Position numbers and translations under genes: made by a program. Source: Nocardioides antri (GTDB taxonomy: Bacteria > Actinomycetota > Actinomycetes > Propionibacteriales > Nocardioidaceae). Taken from it: 64,000 nt of DNA. The stretch covers positions 248,001 through 312,000 of the forward strand of contig NZ_VUJW01000002.1 in NCBI RefSeq assembly GCF_008373765.1, given 5' to 3'. A model generated the notes under the pieces. It was not told where the DNA came from. It worked only from the letters and a program-made list of their open reading frames with translations, and ran no database searches. Shown piece after piece: positions 32,875-48,056 of this stretch (the first letter of the stretch is position 1; every line of letters starts with the position of its first letter).

Positions 32875-34019
32875 GCGAGAAGCTGCAGCGGATCCTGCCT
32901 CTGATCGTGATCGCCGCGCTGATCGCCGCGGGCGCCGTGTGGTACTTCGGCACCGGCAACGGCGTCAAGACCGTCACGGCGTACTTCCCGCGCACCGTCT
33001 CCGTCTACGAGGGCAGCGACGTCCGTGTCCTCGGCGTCCCGGTCGGGAAGGTCGAGGAGGTCCTGCCGGAGGGCACCCAGGTCAAGGTCGTCATGACCTA
33101 CGACGACGAGATCCGGATCCCCGCGGACGCCGAGGCCGTCATCGTGTCTCCGTCCGTGGTCGGTGACCGCTACATCCAGCTCACCCCGGCCTACGAGAGC
33201 GGTCCGGAGCTGAAGGACGACACGGTGCTCAGCACCAAGCGGACCGCGATTCCGCTCGAGCTCGACGAGATCTACGGAAGCCTGGACGAGCTGACCGTGG
33301 CTCTCGGGCCCAACGGGGCGAACGCCGAGGGAGCGCTCACCGACCTGCTCGAGCAGACGGCGAAGAACTTCGGCGGTCAGGGCGCGAACTTCAAGCAGAC
33401 GATCGAGGACTTCGGTGACCTCAGCACGACGCTCGACGACAACAAGGAGGAGCTGTTCTCCTCCACCGAGCGGCTTCAGGGTTTCATCGAGACCCTTGCC
33501 GAGAACGACACGACCGTCCGTGACTTCAACCAGTCCCTCGGCAACGTCTCCGATCTCCTGGCGAGCGAGAGCGATGAGCTCACGTCGGCGTTGGAGCACC
33601 TAGGGATCGCGCTCGACGTGGTGGGGGGCTTCGTCCAGGAGAACCGCGCGTCCCTCGGCCGCAACATCCGCGGTCTCAACCGGGTCGCGAGGCTGCTGGC
33701 GAAGCACCGCGAGGACATCCACGTCATCCTTCGTGCGGGGCCGCTCGCCCTCAACAACCTCGGTCTCGGCTACAACCCGCAGACCGGCACGCTCGACTCG
33801 AACTCCAACATGGGCAACACCATCCACAACCTGTCGTCCGACCCGAAGCTGCTGCTGTGCTCGTTGGTCGCGGCCGGTGACCCCGACGGGGAGATCTGCG
33901 ACCGGATCAACACCCTGCCGCTGCCGCGCAACGCGCCGTTGGGCCTCGGCACCGGCTCCCGGGTCGACGACCCGCCGTACGACCCGACACTCAACGGACT
34001 GGTGGAGGTGGCCCGATGA
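32871..34019 (+). CDS. mceD: Mce family protein, position D
   Basis: A 382-residue Mce subunit. Anchor ILPLIVIAALIAAGAVWYFG, MCE domain RTVSVYEGSDVRVLGVPVGKVEEV, VVGDRYIQLTPAY, then a helical stalk. The start is ATG 32871, overlapping the mceC stop; an earlier in-frame ATG lies inside mceC and is not needed. The C-terminal CSLVAAGDPDGEICDRIN contains a probable disulfide pair. It is coupled by ATGA to the lipoprotein gene. Confidence 0.92.
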   Translation: MSEKLQRILPLIVIAALIAAGAVWYFGTGNGVKTVTAYFPRTVSVYEGSDVRVLGVPVGKVEEVLPEGTQVKVVMTYDDEIRIPADAEAVIVSPSVVGDRYIQLTPAYESGPELKDDTVLSTKRTAIPLELDEIYGSLDELTVALGPNGANAEGALTDLLEQTAKNFGGQGANFKQTIEDFGDLSTTLDDNKEELFSSTERLQGFIETLAENDTTVRDFNQSLGNVSDLLASESDELTSALEHLGIALDVVGGFVQENRASLGRNIRGLNRVARLLAKHREDIHVILRAGPLALNNLGLGYNPQTGTLDSNSNMGNTIHNLSSDPKLLLCSLVAAGDPDGEICDRINTLPLPRNAPLGLGTGSRVDDPPYDPTLNGLVEVAR

Positions 34020-35434
34020 CCCGCCGTCTCCGCGCCGGCGCCGCGATCCTCGCCGGGTCCTTGCTCCTGACCGGGTGCGAGTTCGACGTCTACCAGCTGC
34101 CGCTCCCGGGTGGCGCCGACGTCGGCGACGACCCGATCACGGTCACGGTCGAGTTCGAGGACGTCCTCGACCTCGTCCCGAAGTCGTCGGTCAAGGTCGC
34201 CGACGTGACCGTGGGTCAGGTCACCGACGTCGAGCTCAAGGGCTACACAGCCGAGGTCACGCTGGAACTCCGCAACGACACGGACCTGCCCGACAACGCC
34301 ATCGCGACCATCCGGCAGACCAGCCTCCTTGGCGAGAAGTTCGTCTCCCTCGAGGCGCCGCCGGGCAACCCGTCCGACGAGGAGCTGGACGAGGGCGACA
34401 CCATCCCGCTGGAGGCGACCGGCCGCAACCCCGAGGTCGAAGAGGTCCTCGGCGCACTGAGCCTGTTGCTCAACGGCGGCGGCGTCGCGCAGCTGAAGAC
34501 CATCGCGACGGAGCTGAACCTGGCCCTGGAGGGTCGCGAGGACTCCGCGAGGTCCGTGCTCACCCAGATCGACTCGCTGATGTCCCAGCTCGACGACCGC
34601 AAGGCGGACATCGTCAACGCGATCGAGTCGCTCAACCGGCTCGCCCTCGGTGCCCGCGAGCACCAGGACAGCATCGACCTGGCGCTCGAGGAGCTGCCGA
34701 GCGCGCTCGACTCGATCAGCCGGCAGCGCCGCGACCTGGTCCGGATGCTGCAGGGCCTCAACCGGCTGGGCACCGTCGGGGTGCGGGTCATCCAGCAGAC
34801 CGAGGCCTCGACGCTCAGCGTGCTGCAGGAGCTGAACCCGATCCTCTCCCAGCTCAACAAGGCCGGCCAGTCCTTCGTCGACGCGCTGCACATCTTCTAC
34901 AGCTTCCCGTTCTCCGACGACGTCATCGGGCGCGACCCGGCGGTGGCCAAGAGCCTGCACTTCGGTGACTACGTGAACCTGTCGGTCGAGATGGACCTCA
35001 ACCTGGCGAACCTCGGCCTGCCGGACGTGCTGTGCATCCCGTTCCACCAGCTCCCCGACGACACGCCGCTCAGCGACCTGGTCGACCTGCCGAACCTCTG
35101 CCATGGCGTGCAGCGCGCGCTGCAGCGGTGCCTGAGGACGCCTCCGGACCCGCAGGCGTGTGCACGGCTGCCCGACTACCTCCTCGACGAGGTCTGCGAC
35201 GCCGTGAACCTGCCGCTGTGCGACGCGCTGCCGCTCGGCGGCAACGCAGCCAGCCAGGGCACGACCATCGAGGACCTCCTCGACGGCGTCGTCGGCAACC
35301 TCCCGCTGCCACGGGGTGCCCCCGACCTGACGGGGGTCGACCGGGAGCGATGGGACAAGAGGTACGACGACACCGACGCCGACCTGGCGTTCTTCCTGGC
35401 CGCACCCGTGACCGGTGAAGAGGTGGCGCCGTGA
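34016..35434 (+). CDS. mceE: Mce family lipoprotein, position E (LprK-like)
   Basis: A 472-residue Mce subunit with a lipoprotein signal. Arg residues at the start, a hydrophobic stretch and the lipobox LLTGC put the lipidated Cys at residue 21. The MCE domain includes LVPKSSVKVADVTVGQVTDVEL and LGEKFVSLEAP. The C-terminus has several cysteines (VLCIPFHQL, NLCHGVQRALQRCL, EVCDAVNLPLCDAL) that could form disulfides outside the cell. A lipoprotein at the fifth position is the pattern known from mycobacterial mce operons. ATGA and GTGA overlaps couple it to both neighbours. Confidence 0.93.
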   Translation: MTRRLRAGAAILAGSLLLTGCEFDVYQLPLPGGADVGDDPITVTVEFEDVLDLVPKSSVKVADVTVGQVTDVELKGYTAEVTLELRNDTDLPDNAIATIRQTSLLGEKFVSLEAPPGNPSDEELDEGDTIPLEATGRNPEVEEVLGALSLLLNGGGVAQLKTIATELNLALEGREDSARSVLTQIDSLMSQLDDRKADIVNAIESLNRLALGAREHQDSIDLALEELPSALDSISRQRRDLVRMLQGLNRLGTVGVRVIQQTEASTLSVLQELNPILSQLNKAGQSFVDALHIFYSFPFSDDVIGRDPAVAKSLHFGDYVNLSVEMDLNLANLGLPDVLCIPFHQLPDDTPLSDLVDLPNLCHGVQRALQRCLRTPPDPQACARLPDYLLDEVCDAVNLPLCDALPLGGNAASQGTTIEDLLDGVVGNLPLPRGAPDLTGVDRERWDKRYDDTDADLAFFLAAPVTGEEVAP

Positions 35435-36726
35435 TCACCCGCCGCACCAAGGTCCAGCTGCTTGCCTTCGCGATCATCACGCTGCTCGGGGTGTCGTTCG
35501 TGGGCGCCCGCTACGCCCAGCTGGACCGGCTGGTGGTCGACCAGTCCTACACGGTGGTGGCGCACTACCCGCAGTCCGGCGGCATCTTCGCCGGCGGCGA
35601 GGTGACCTACCGCGGCGTGGGCATCGGCAAGGTCAGCAAGCTCGAGCTCACCAAGGACGGCGTCGACGTCTACCTCGAGATCGACAACGAGTGGGACGAG
35701 ATCCCCAGCGACACGATGGCCCTCGTCGGCAACCGTTCCGCCGTCGGCGAGCAGTACGTCGAGCTGCAGCCGAACGTCGACGGCGAGCCCTACCTCGAGG
35801 AAGGCTCGGAGATCGACGAGGTCGCCACGCCGATCCAGACCGAGAAGCTGCTCGGCGACATCGTCCGCACCGTCAACAGCGTGGACAGGCAGGCCCTGCA
35901 GACCACCATCGAGGAGCTCGGCATCGCGTTCGCCGGCACCGGCACCGACCTCCAGCGCATCATCGACACCGGTAACTCGTTCATCGAGACGGCCAACGAG
36001 AACTTCGACATCACCACCGCCCTGATCCGGGACTCCAACACCGTTCTGCAGGGTCAGGTCGACTCGGACAACTCGCTGCGCACCTTCGCCCGGGAGCTCC
36101 GGGTGTTCTCGCGAGCGATGGTCGGGGCCGACCAGGACCTCCGCAAGGTGATCGACAGCGGCTCGTTCACCGCCAACCAGCTGCGCACCTTCCTCGAGCA
36201 GAACGAGGCCGTGATCTCCGAGCTCCTCAACAACGTGATCACGACCGGGAGGGTCGTCGTCGAGAACATCAAGGGTCTCGAGGCGGCGCTGATCGCCTAC
36301 CCGATCCTGCTGGAGGGGTCGTTCACCGTCGTCGACAAGAACCCGGACACCAACAACTACGAGACTCACGTGGGCCTGATCCTCGCCAACACGACGCCGT
36401 GCTACGACGGCTACCAGGGGACGGACAAGCGCAGCCCCTCCAATGTCGAGCCGCGCGAGCTGAACAAGGACGCCCGCTGCACGGAGCCGCCGACGAAGAG
36501 CAACCCGCGCGGCTACCAGAACCTCCCGCGAGTGAAGCCCGACCTGGACGGCAAGCCCGACGCGAACGAGACCGTGCTGGGCTCCTTCGACTCCCGGACC
36601 GGCGAGTTCGAGTGGGGTGCCCCGAGCTCCTCCTTGGACCCGACCGGTAGCGTGGCGCAGCCGCCGCTCGGAGAGGACTCGTGGAAGTGGTTCTACGTCG
36701 AACCCCTGCTGGACGCTCAGGAGTGA
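35431..36726 (+). CDS. mceF: Mce family protein, position F
   Basis: A 431-residue last Mce subunit. Anchor LLAFAIITLLGVSFVGARYA, MCE domain GIFAGGEVTYRGVGIGKVSKLEL and VGEQYVELQP, helical stalk, then a hydrophilic Pro/Asn-rich tail (EPPTKSNPRGYQNLPRVKP) after about residue 310. GTG start at 35431. Its stop overlaps the GTG of the Mce-associated protein, so the accessory genes are part of the same translational chain. Confidence 0.92.
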   Translation: MITRRTKVQLLAFAIITLLGVSFVGARYAQLDRLVVDQSYTVVAHYPQSGGIFAGGEVTYRGVGIGKVSKLELTKDGVDVYLEIDNEWDEIPSDTMALVGNRSAVGEQYVELQPNVDGEPYLEEGSEIDEVATPIQTEKLLGDIVRTVNSVDRQALQTTIEELGIAFAGTGTDLQRIIDTGNSFIETANENFDITTALIRDSNTVLQGQVDSDNSLRTFARELRVFSRAMVGADQDLRKVIDSGSFTANQLRTFLEQNEAVISELLNNVITTGRVVVENIKGLEAALIAYPILLEGSFTVVDKNPDTNNYETHVGLILANTTPCYDGYQGTDKRSPSNVEPRELNKDARCTEPPTKSNPRGYQNLPRVKPDLDGKPDANETVLGSFDSRTGEFEWGAPSSSLDPTGSVAQPPLGEDSWKWFYVEPLLDAQE

Positions 36727-37469
36727 CGGATTCGCCTGCCCGCCGGCGTGCGATCCTCGCAGTGCTGGTCCTGGTGACTGTCGCCTGCCTGGCGTCGGTC
36801 ACGCTCGTCGTCGCCACCCGCGGCGCGGGCGACGGTGTCGGTGAGCGGCTCCGCTCGCTGAAGAACGACGAGGTTCCCGAGTCCGACCGGGCCGAGGACC
36901 GCGAGGAGGTGCTCGCGCTCGCCCGTGAGTTCGCGTCCCGGTTCAACACCTACGGCCCGGAGATGCTGGACGAGCAGGGTCAGATGCCCGACTACGCGGC
37001 CGTCCAGGACCTGATGACGTCGAAGATGGGCACCGCCTTCGAGAAGTACCGCGGACTCGTCGAGACGACCGTGGCCCAGTGGGACGCGGCGAGCGCGTGC
37101 GAGGTCTACGTCGCGGGCGTCGCGTCGCAGGACGAGGACTCTGCCGAGGTGCTGGTCGCCGGGACCATCCAGACGTCGCTGTCCTACTCCAGGAACCAGG
37201 ACGGCTCCCCGGGTCCCGGCGGGGGGGCCGAGGACGACGACGAGATCCGGGTGACCGACGACCCGAAGGACTTCCGCTACCAGGTGACGCTCGTCAAGAT
37301 CGACGGGGCGTGGCTGGTCGACGACTTCGACGACGTCGACGACGGCCTGCCGCAGTTCTCGGAGCCGGGGATCCCGGAGGAGTCGCCCCTGCCCGAGCCG
37401 TCTGCCCCCGCCACGAGTGCGCCCCAGGACGACCCGACGAGTGAGCAGACCGGGGAGGGCGACCGATGA
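36723..37469 (+). CDS. Mce-associated membrane protein
   Basis: A 248-residue protein with one N-terminal membrane helix (AILAVLVLVTVACLASVTLVV) and an extracytoplasmic domain with the Mce-associated (NTF2-like) pattern: EVLALAREFASRFNTYGPEM, DLMTSKMGTAFEKYRG, and late FRYQVTLVKIDGAWLVDDF. The C-terminus is Pro/Glu/Ser-rich and disordered. Such Mas/Mam proteins are known to stabilise Mce complexes. The GTG at 36723 overlaps mceF; the ATGA at 37466 couples it to the next gene. Confidence 0.85.
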   Translation: MTDSPARRRAILAVLVLVTVACLASVTLVVATRGAGDGVGERLRSLKNDEVPESDRAEDREEVLALAREFASRFNTYGPEMLDEQGQMPDYAAVQDLMTSKMGTAFEKYRGLVETTVAQWDAASACEVYVAGVASQDEDSAEVLVAGTIQTSLSYSRNQDGSPGPGGGAEDDDEIRVTDDPKDFRYQVTLVKIDGAWLVDDFDDVDDGLPQFSEPGIPEESPLPEPSAPATSAPQDDPTSEQTGEGDR

Positions 37470-38344
37470 CCGTCAGCCTCTACGACCTCCTCGACGTCGA
37501 CGAGGACGCGACCGCCGACGAGATCCGCGCCGCGTGGAAGTCCGCGATCGTCGACCTCGAGCCGAGCGACCGCCGCTTCCGCGCCTACAACGACGCGGCC
37601 GCGGTGCTGCTCGACCAGGAGAAGCGGTCGGCGTACGACCTCGAGCTGGCCGCCACCCGTGCCGCCGAGGCCGACGAGCCCACCGAGGTGGAGGAGCGGA
37701 CCGAGGCAGAGGAGCGGGCAGAGGTCGAGGAGCCGGCCGAGGTCGAGGAGCCGGCCGACGAGGAGGAGCAGCCCGTCGTACCGGCCGAGACGCCGGCGAA
37801 GGCCGCCCGCGACACCGACGCCGCCGGCCCGCCGACCTGGAGCCTGTACGCCGCCGCGGCCGTCGCCGTCGTGTCGCTCGCGCTCCTGGTCGTCGTGCTC
37901 ACGTGGCCCGGGAGCGTGGGCGGGACCGCCCCGGCCGACCGGACCGAGGCCGCGAACGACGCCGCCGCCACGGTCGAGGACGCGGCTGCCCAGGCCGTCC
38001 CGATCGTCCTGTCCTACGACTACCGGACCTTCGACGAGGACGTCCGGGAGGCGGAGGCGCACCTGACCGAGGAGTTCGCAGCGGACCGCGCGGACCTGCT
38101 GACCCAGCTCCGGACCGAGGTGGTCCGGGAGAAGGTCGTGGTCAACGCCGTCGTCTCCGGGACCGCGCTGACGCGGATCTCCGAGGACGGCGACCGGGCG
38201 GTCGTCGTGGCCTTCATCGAGCAGGACAGCCAGAAGGGCGACACCGCTCCGCGCGTCCGGGAGACCTGGGCCTCGCTGAGCCTGGTCGCCGAGGGCGACA
38301 CCTGGCTGATCGACGACATCTGCACCCAGGAGGACTGCGCCTGA
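37466..38344 (+). CDS. Mce-associated membrane protein with a degenerate J-domain
   Basis: A 292-residue protein. Residues 1-60 resemble a DnaJ J-domain (SLYDLLDVDEDATADEIRAA, then EKRSAYDLEL), but the region between helices II and III is shortened and the HPD tripeptide needed to stimulate DnaK is replaced by EPSD. A Glu-rich linker (EVEERTEAEERAEVEEPAEV) spans about 70-110. One membrane helix follows (LYAAAAVAVVSLALLVVVLTW) and then an outer Mce-associated domain ending WLIDDICTQEDCA. So the J-like part would face the cytoplasm and the rest the outside. It is the last gene of the Mce operon, 275 bp before rpoB. Confidence 0.8.
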   Translation: MTVSLYDLLDVDEDATADEIRAAWKSAIVDLEPSDRRFRAYNDAAAVLLDQEKRSAYDLELAATRAAEADEPTEVEERTEAEERAEVEEPAEVEEPADEEEQPVVPAETPAKAARDTDAAGPPTWSLYAAAAVAVVSLALLVVVLTWPGSVGGTAPADRTEAANDAAATVEDAAAQAVPIVLSYDYRTFDEDVREAEAHLTEEFAADRADLLTQLRTEVVREKVVVNAVVSGTALTRISEDGDRAVVVAFIEQDSQKGDTAPRVRETWASLSLVAEGDTWLIDDICTQEDCA

Positions 38345-38488
38345 GCGCGGTCCGGTCGGCTGCACGGCACGCTCCGGGGAGCCCGCCGCGCCGCGGTGGC
38401 GCTTGACTGGGAGCGGCCCGCACAGCATGATCCCGTGAGGGCTCGTCCCTGGTCCGAGATCGTCGGGGCCGGCGGGTGGTTGCCGGTA

Positions 38489-38517
38489 TTGGATTGCGCC
38501 CTGAGTTCGTGTATCGT
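38489..38517 (+). promoter_or_regulatory. Candidate rpoB promoter
   Basis: TTGGAT (38489-38494), a 17-bp spacer, and TATCGT (38512-38517) give a good sigma-70 type promoter, with transcription near 38524 and a leader of about 95 nt before the TTG start. The remaining part of the 275-bp gap after the Mce operon shows no clear terminator. Confidence 0.7.
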
Positions 38518-38619
38518 GGCGCCTTGCGCCTGCCCTCAGATGCGCGTTGGCCTGCCCGGTGGCCGACGATGTGGTGGGCAAGGCGCCACTCAAAGAGCGA
38601 ACCCGTCGAAGGACACCTC

Positions 38620-42129
<3,510 letters not shown>

Positions 42130-42131
42130 TG

Positions 42132-42185
42132 GAGGGTCTCGACAGGCTCGACCAGCAACGGTCGTCGAGCCTGTCGAGACGCCCT
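42132..42185. repeat. REP-like inverted repeat between rpoB and rpoC
   Basis: TCTCGACAGGCTCGAC (42137-42152) is perfectly complementary to GTCGAGCCTGTCGAGA (42164-42179), with GAGGG/CCCTC extending both arms after a 2-nt bulge. The TCGACAGGCTCGAC core resembles intergenic palindromes dispersed in Nocardioides and other actinobacterial genomes (from memory, not searched). It has no T-tract, so it is not a standard terminator. Confidence 0.75.
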
Positions 42186-42233
42186 CAGTCCCCAGCCTCA
42201 CTTTCCAAGAACTAACGAAGGACATCAGCCATC

Positions 42234-46092
<3,859 letters not shown>

Positions 46093-46103
<11 letters not shown>

Positions 46104-46121
46104 GCTTTGCGAAGTTCTGGT
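46093..46121. repeat. Inverted repeat across the rpoC stop
   Basis: ACCAGAACT (46093-46101, last codons of rpoC) is complementary to AGTTCTGGT (46113-46121). The 9-bp stem encloses the TGA. It has no T-run and lies 25 bp before the true terminator hairpin. Confidence 0.6.
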
Positions 46122-46145
46122 GTAAGAGCCAGATCGAGTAGCACG

Positions 46146-46178
46146 AGACCCTCCCGAGCTTGCTCGGGAGGGTCTTTG
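46146..46178 (+). terminator. Intrinsic terminator after rpoC
   Basis: A perfect 14-bp stem AGACCCTCCCGAGC (46146-46159) / GCTCGGGAGGGTCT (46162-46175) with a TT loop, followed by TTGTG. One of the strongest hairpins in the window; ends the rpoBC transcript. Confidence 0.88.
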
Positions 46179-46228
46179 TGCGTATCGAGATCCGTGCGGC
46201 GATCGCCCCACGGAGAGCGGCTGCGCCT

Positions 46229-46252
46229 GGTTACCTCCTCCGAATCGGGTAC
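46229..46252 (+). promoter_or_regulatory. Stress-sigma-type promoter (GGTT-N14-GGGTAC)
   Basis: GGTT (46229-46232), 14 bp, GGGTAC (46247-46252) fits the actinobacterial SigB/SigF consensus GNNT-N14-16-GGGTAY. It lies 37 bp before the start of the acidic small protein. Very similar sequences precede the genes at 57771 and 63016. Confidence 0.6.
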
Positions 46253-46289
46253 CGCTCCTTTGGTTGACACCCGACGAGAGGAGAACGGC

Positions 46290-46661
46290 ATGCCCAGGGA
46301 ACCCGCCGACACAGAAGCACAGGACGAGGCCAAGGACCAGGCGCACGACGAGGTCTCGACCGCGGACGCTTCCGAACAGGGTCAGAAGTTCGGTCGGGAC
46401 GCCGAGGACGAGCGGAAGCGCGCCGAAGAAGCCGGTGAAACCGTCGAGACGCCCGAGGGTGAGTTCCCCGCCGACGCGAAGGGCTTCGACGGCGCGCCGT
46501 TGGAGGAGATCCTCAAGGATCGCGAGGAGCGGCTCGCGGAGGAGAACCGACCGGAGAACACCGAGGTCAGCAACGCCGGTCGCGAGTTCGACGGCGAGAA
46601 GGGGATGTTCACCGACGAAGAAGGCTACGAAGAGGCCGAGAAGAAGTACACGCTCGAATAG
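46290..46661 (+). CDS. Acidic hydrophilic protein of unknown function
   Basis: A 123-residue protein with no membrane segment or cysteine, very rich in Glu, Asp, Lys and Ala; it is likely disordered. It runs from MPREPADTEAQDEAKDQAHD to GMFTDEEGYEEAEKKYTLE. The motif GREFDGEKGMFTDEEGYEEA near the end could be a short folded or binding element. GAGAGGAG precedes the ATG at 46290. The stress-sigma-type promoter upstream suggests induction in stationary phase, osmotic or oxidative stress. It stands alone between the rpoC terminator and the reductase gene. I recognise no family. Confidence 0.75.
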   Translation: MPREPADTEAQDEAKDQAHDEVSTADASEQGQKFGRDAEDERKRAEEAGETVETPEGEFPADAKGFDGAPLEEILKDREERLAEENRPENTEVSNAGREFDGEKGMFTDEEGYEEAEKKYTLE

Positions 46662-46728
46662 CCCTGATCTCGGCGTCGAGTGCGGACCGGCTCGCAGCAG
46701 CCCGGGTCCGGGCTGAGAGAATGGCGGG

Positions 46729-47991
46729 GTGACCACCCCGCAGCGCACCGACGTGCTCGTCGTGGGCGCGGGCCCGGCGGGCTCCGCGGCCGCGGCCTGG
46801 GCCGCGCGCCTGGGCGCGGACGTCGTGCTCGTCGACGCGGCGGTGTTCCCCCGCGACAAGACCTGTGGCGACGGGCTGACGCCGCGGGCGATCGGCGAGC
46901 TGGACCGGCTCGGACTGACCGACTGGCTGCGGGCGCACACCGTCAACCAGGGCCTGCGCGCCCACGGGTTCGGGCAGACTCTGCACCTGCGCTGGCCCGG
47001 GGGCACGCTTCCTGACTGGGGCAGCGCGGTCGCGCGCACCGAGCTCGACGACCACCTCCGCACCACCGCGATCAAGGCGGGTGCGACGGGCATCGACGGC
47101 GCCCGGGCGATCGACGTTCGGATGGACGGCGGCCGGGTGGCGGCCGTCGTCTTCGAGCGGGGGGCGCGCGGCGGCGACCGGTTCGAGATCGCGTGCGAGC
47201 GCCTGGTCGTGGCCGACGGCGTCCGGTCGCCGCTCGGCAAGCTGCTCGGCCGCGAGTGGCACCGCGACACGGTCTACGGCGTCGCCGGCCGGTCGTACGT
47301 CGCCTCGTCGATGTCGGACGACCCGTGGATCAGCTCGCACCTCGAGCTCCGGGGCGTGGACGGCAAGGTGCTCTCCGGCTACGGCTGGATCTTCCCGCTC
47401 GGCACGGGCGAGGTGAACCTCGGCGCCGGCACGCTGGCCACCGCCAAGCGGCCGACCGACGTGGCGATCAAGCCGCTGATGCGGCTCTACGCCGAGCAGT
47501 GTCGCGAGCCGTTCGGCCTCGAGGGTGACCTGCGCGCCGAGACCTCCGCGCTCCTCCCGATGGGCGGCGCGGTCTCCAACGTCGCCGGCGAGAACTGGGC
47601 GCTCATCGGCGACGCCGCGGCGTGCGTGAACCCGCTCAACGGCGAAGGCATCGACTACGGCCTCGAGACCGGACGGCTCGTCGCCGAGCTGATGGTCTCG
47701 ACAGGCGCGACCACCGGAAAGGTCGACCTGGGCGTGGTGTGGCCGGCCGTCCTGCGGGAGCACTACGGCGAGTCGTTCTCGATCGCCCGCCGGCTCGCCG
47801 GGTTGGTGACGGTCCCGCGGCTGCTGCCGGCCCTCGGCCCGGTGGGCATGCGGTCGGACCTGCTGATGACCCTCGCGCTGCGGTGGATGGGCAACCTGGT
47901 CACCGACGAGGACCGCGACCGGGCGGCCCGGGTCTGGCGCTGGGCAGGGCGCCGGTCCCTCGCCCGCGACGAGCGGCCGCCGTTCTCCTGA
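46729..47991 (+). CDS. Geranylgeranyl reductase family FAD-dependent oxidoreductase
   Basis: A 420-residue flavoprotein. The N-terminal dinucleotide fold is TDVLVVGAGPAGSAAAAWAA. The family block FPRDKTCGDGLTPRAIGEL follows, and LIGDAAACVNPLNGEGIDYG is the second FAD motif. Members reduce isoprenoid double bonds in archaeal lipids, chlorophyll side chains or menaquinone; in mycobacteria the MenJ enzyme of this family reduces one menaquinone isoprene unit, a reasonable role here. GTG start at 46729. It stands 67 bp after the acidic protein gene. Confidence 0.85.
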   Translation: MTTPQRTDVLVVGAGPAGSAAAAWAARLGADVVLVDAAVFPRDKTCGDGLTPRAIGELDRLGLTDWLRAHTVNQGLRAHGFGQTLHLRWPGGTLPDWGSAVARTELDDHLRTTAIKAGATGIDGARAIDVRMDGGRVAAVVFERGARGGDRFEIACERLVVADGVRSPLGKLLGREWHRDTVYGVAGRSYVASSMSDDPWISSHLELRGVDGKVLSGYGWIFPLGTGEVNLGAGTLATAKRPTDVAIKPLMRLYAEQCREPFGLEGDLRAETSALLPMGGAVSNVAGENWALIGDAAACVNPLNGEGIDYGLETGRLVAELMVSTGATTGKVDLGVVWPAVLREHYGESFSIARRLAGLVTVPRLLPALGPVGMRSDLLMTLALRWMGNLVTDEDRDRAARVWRWAGRRSLARDERPPFS

Positions 47992-48056
47992 GGTTCGCCG
48001 ATGATCGGTCTGCCCGGGCGACCGGGCCGTAGGGTTGGGCGACGCGAGGAGGAGCC

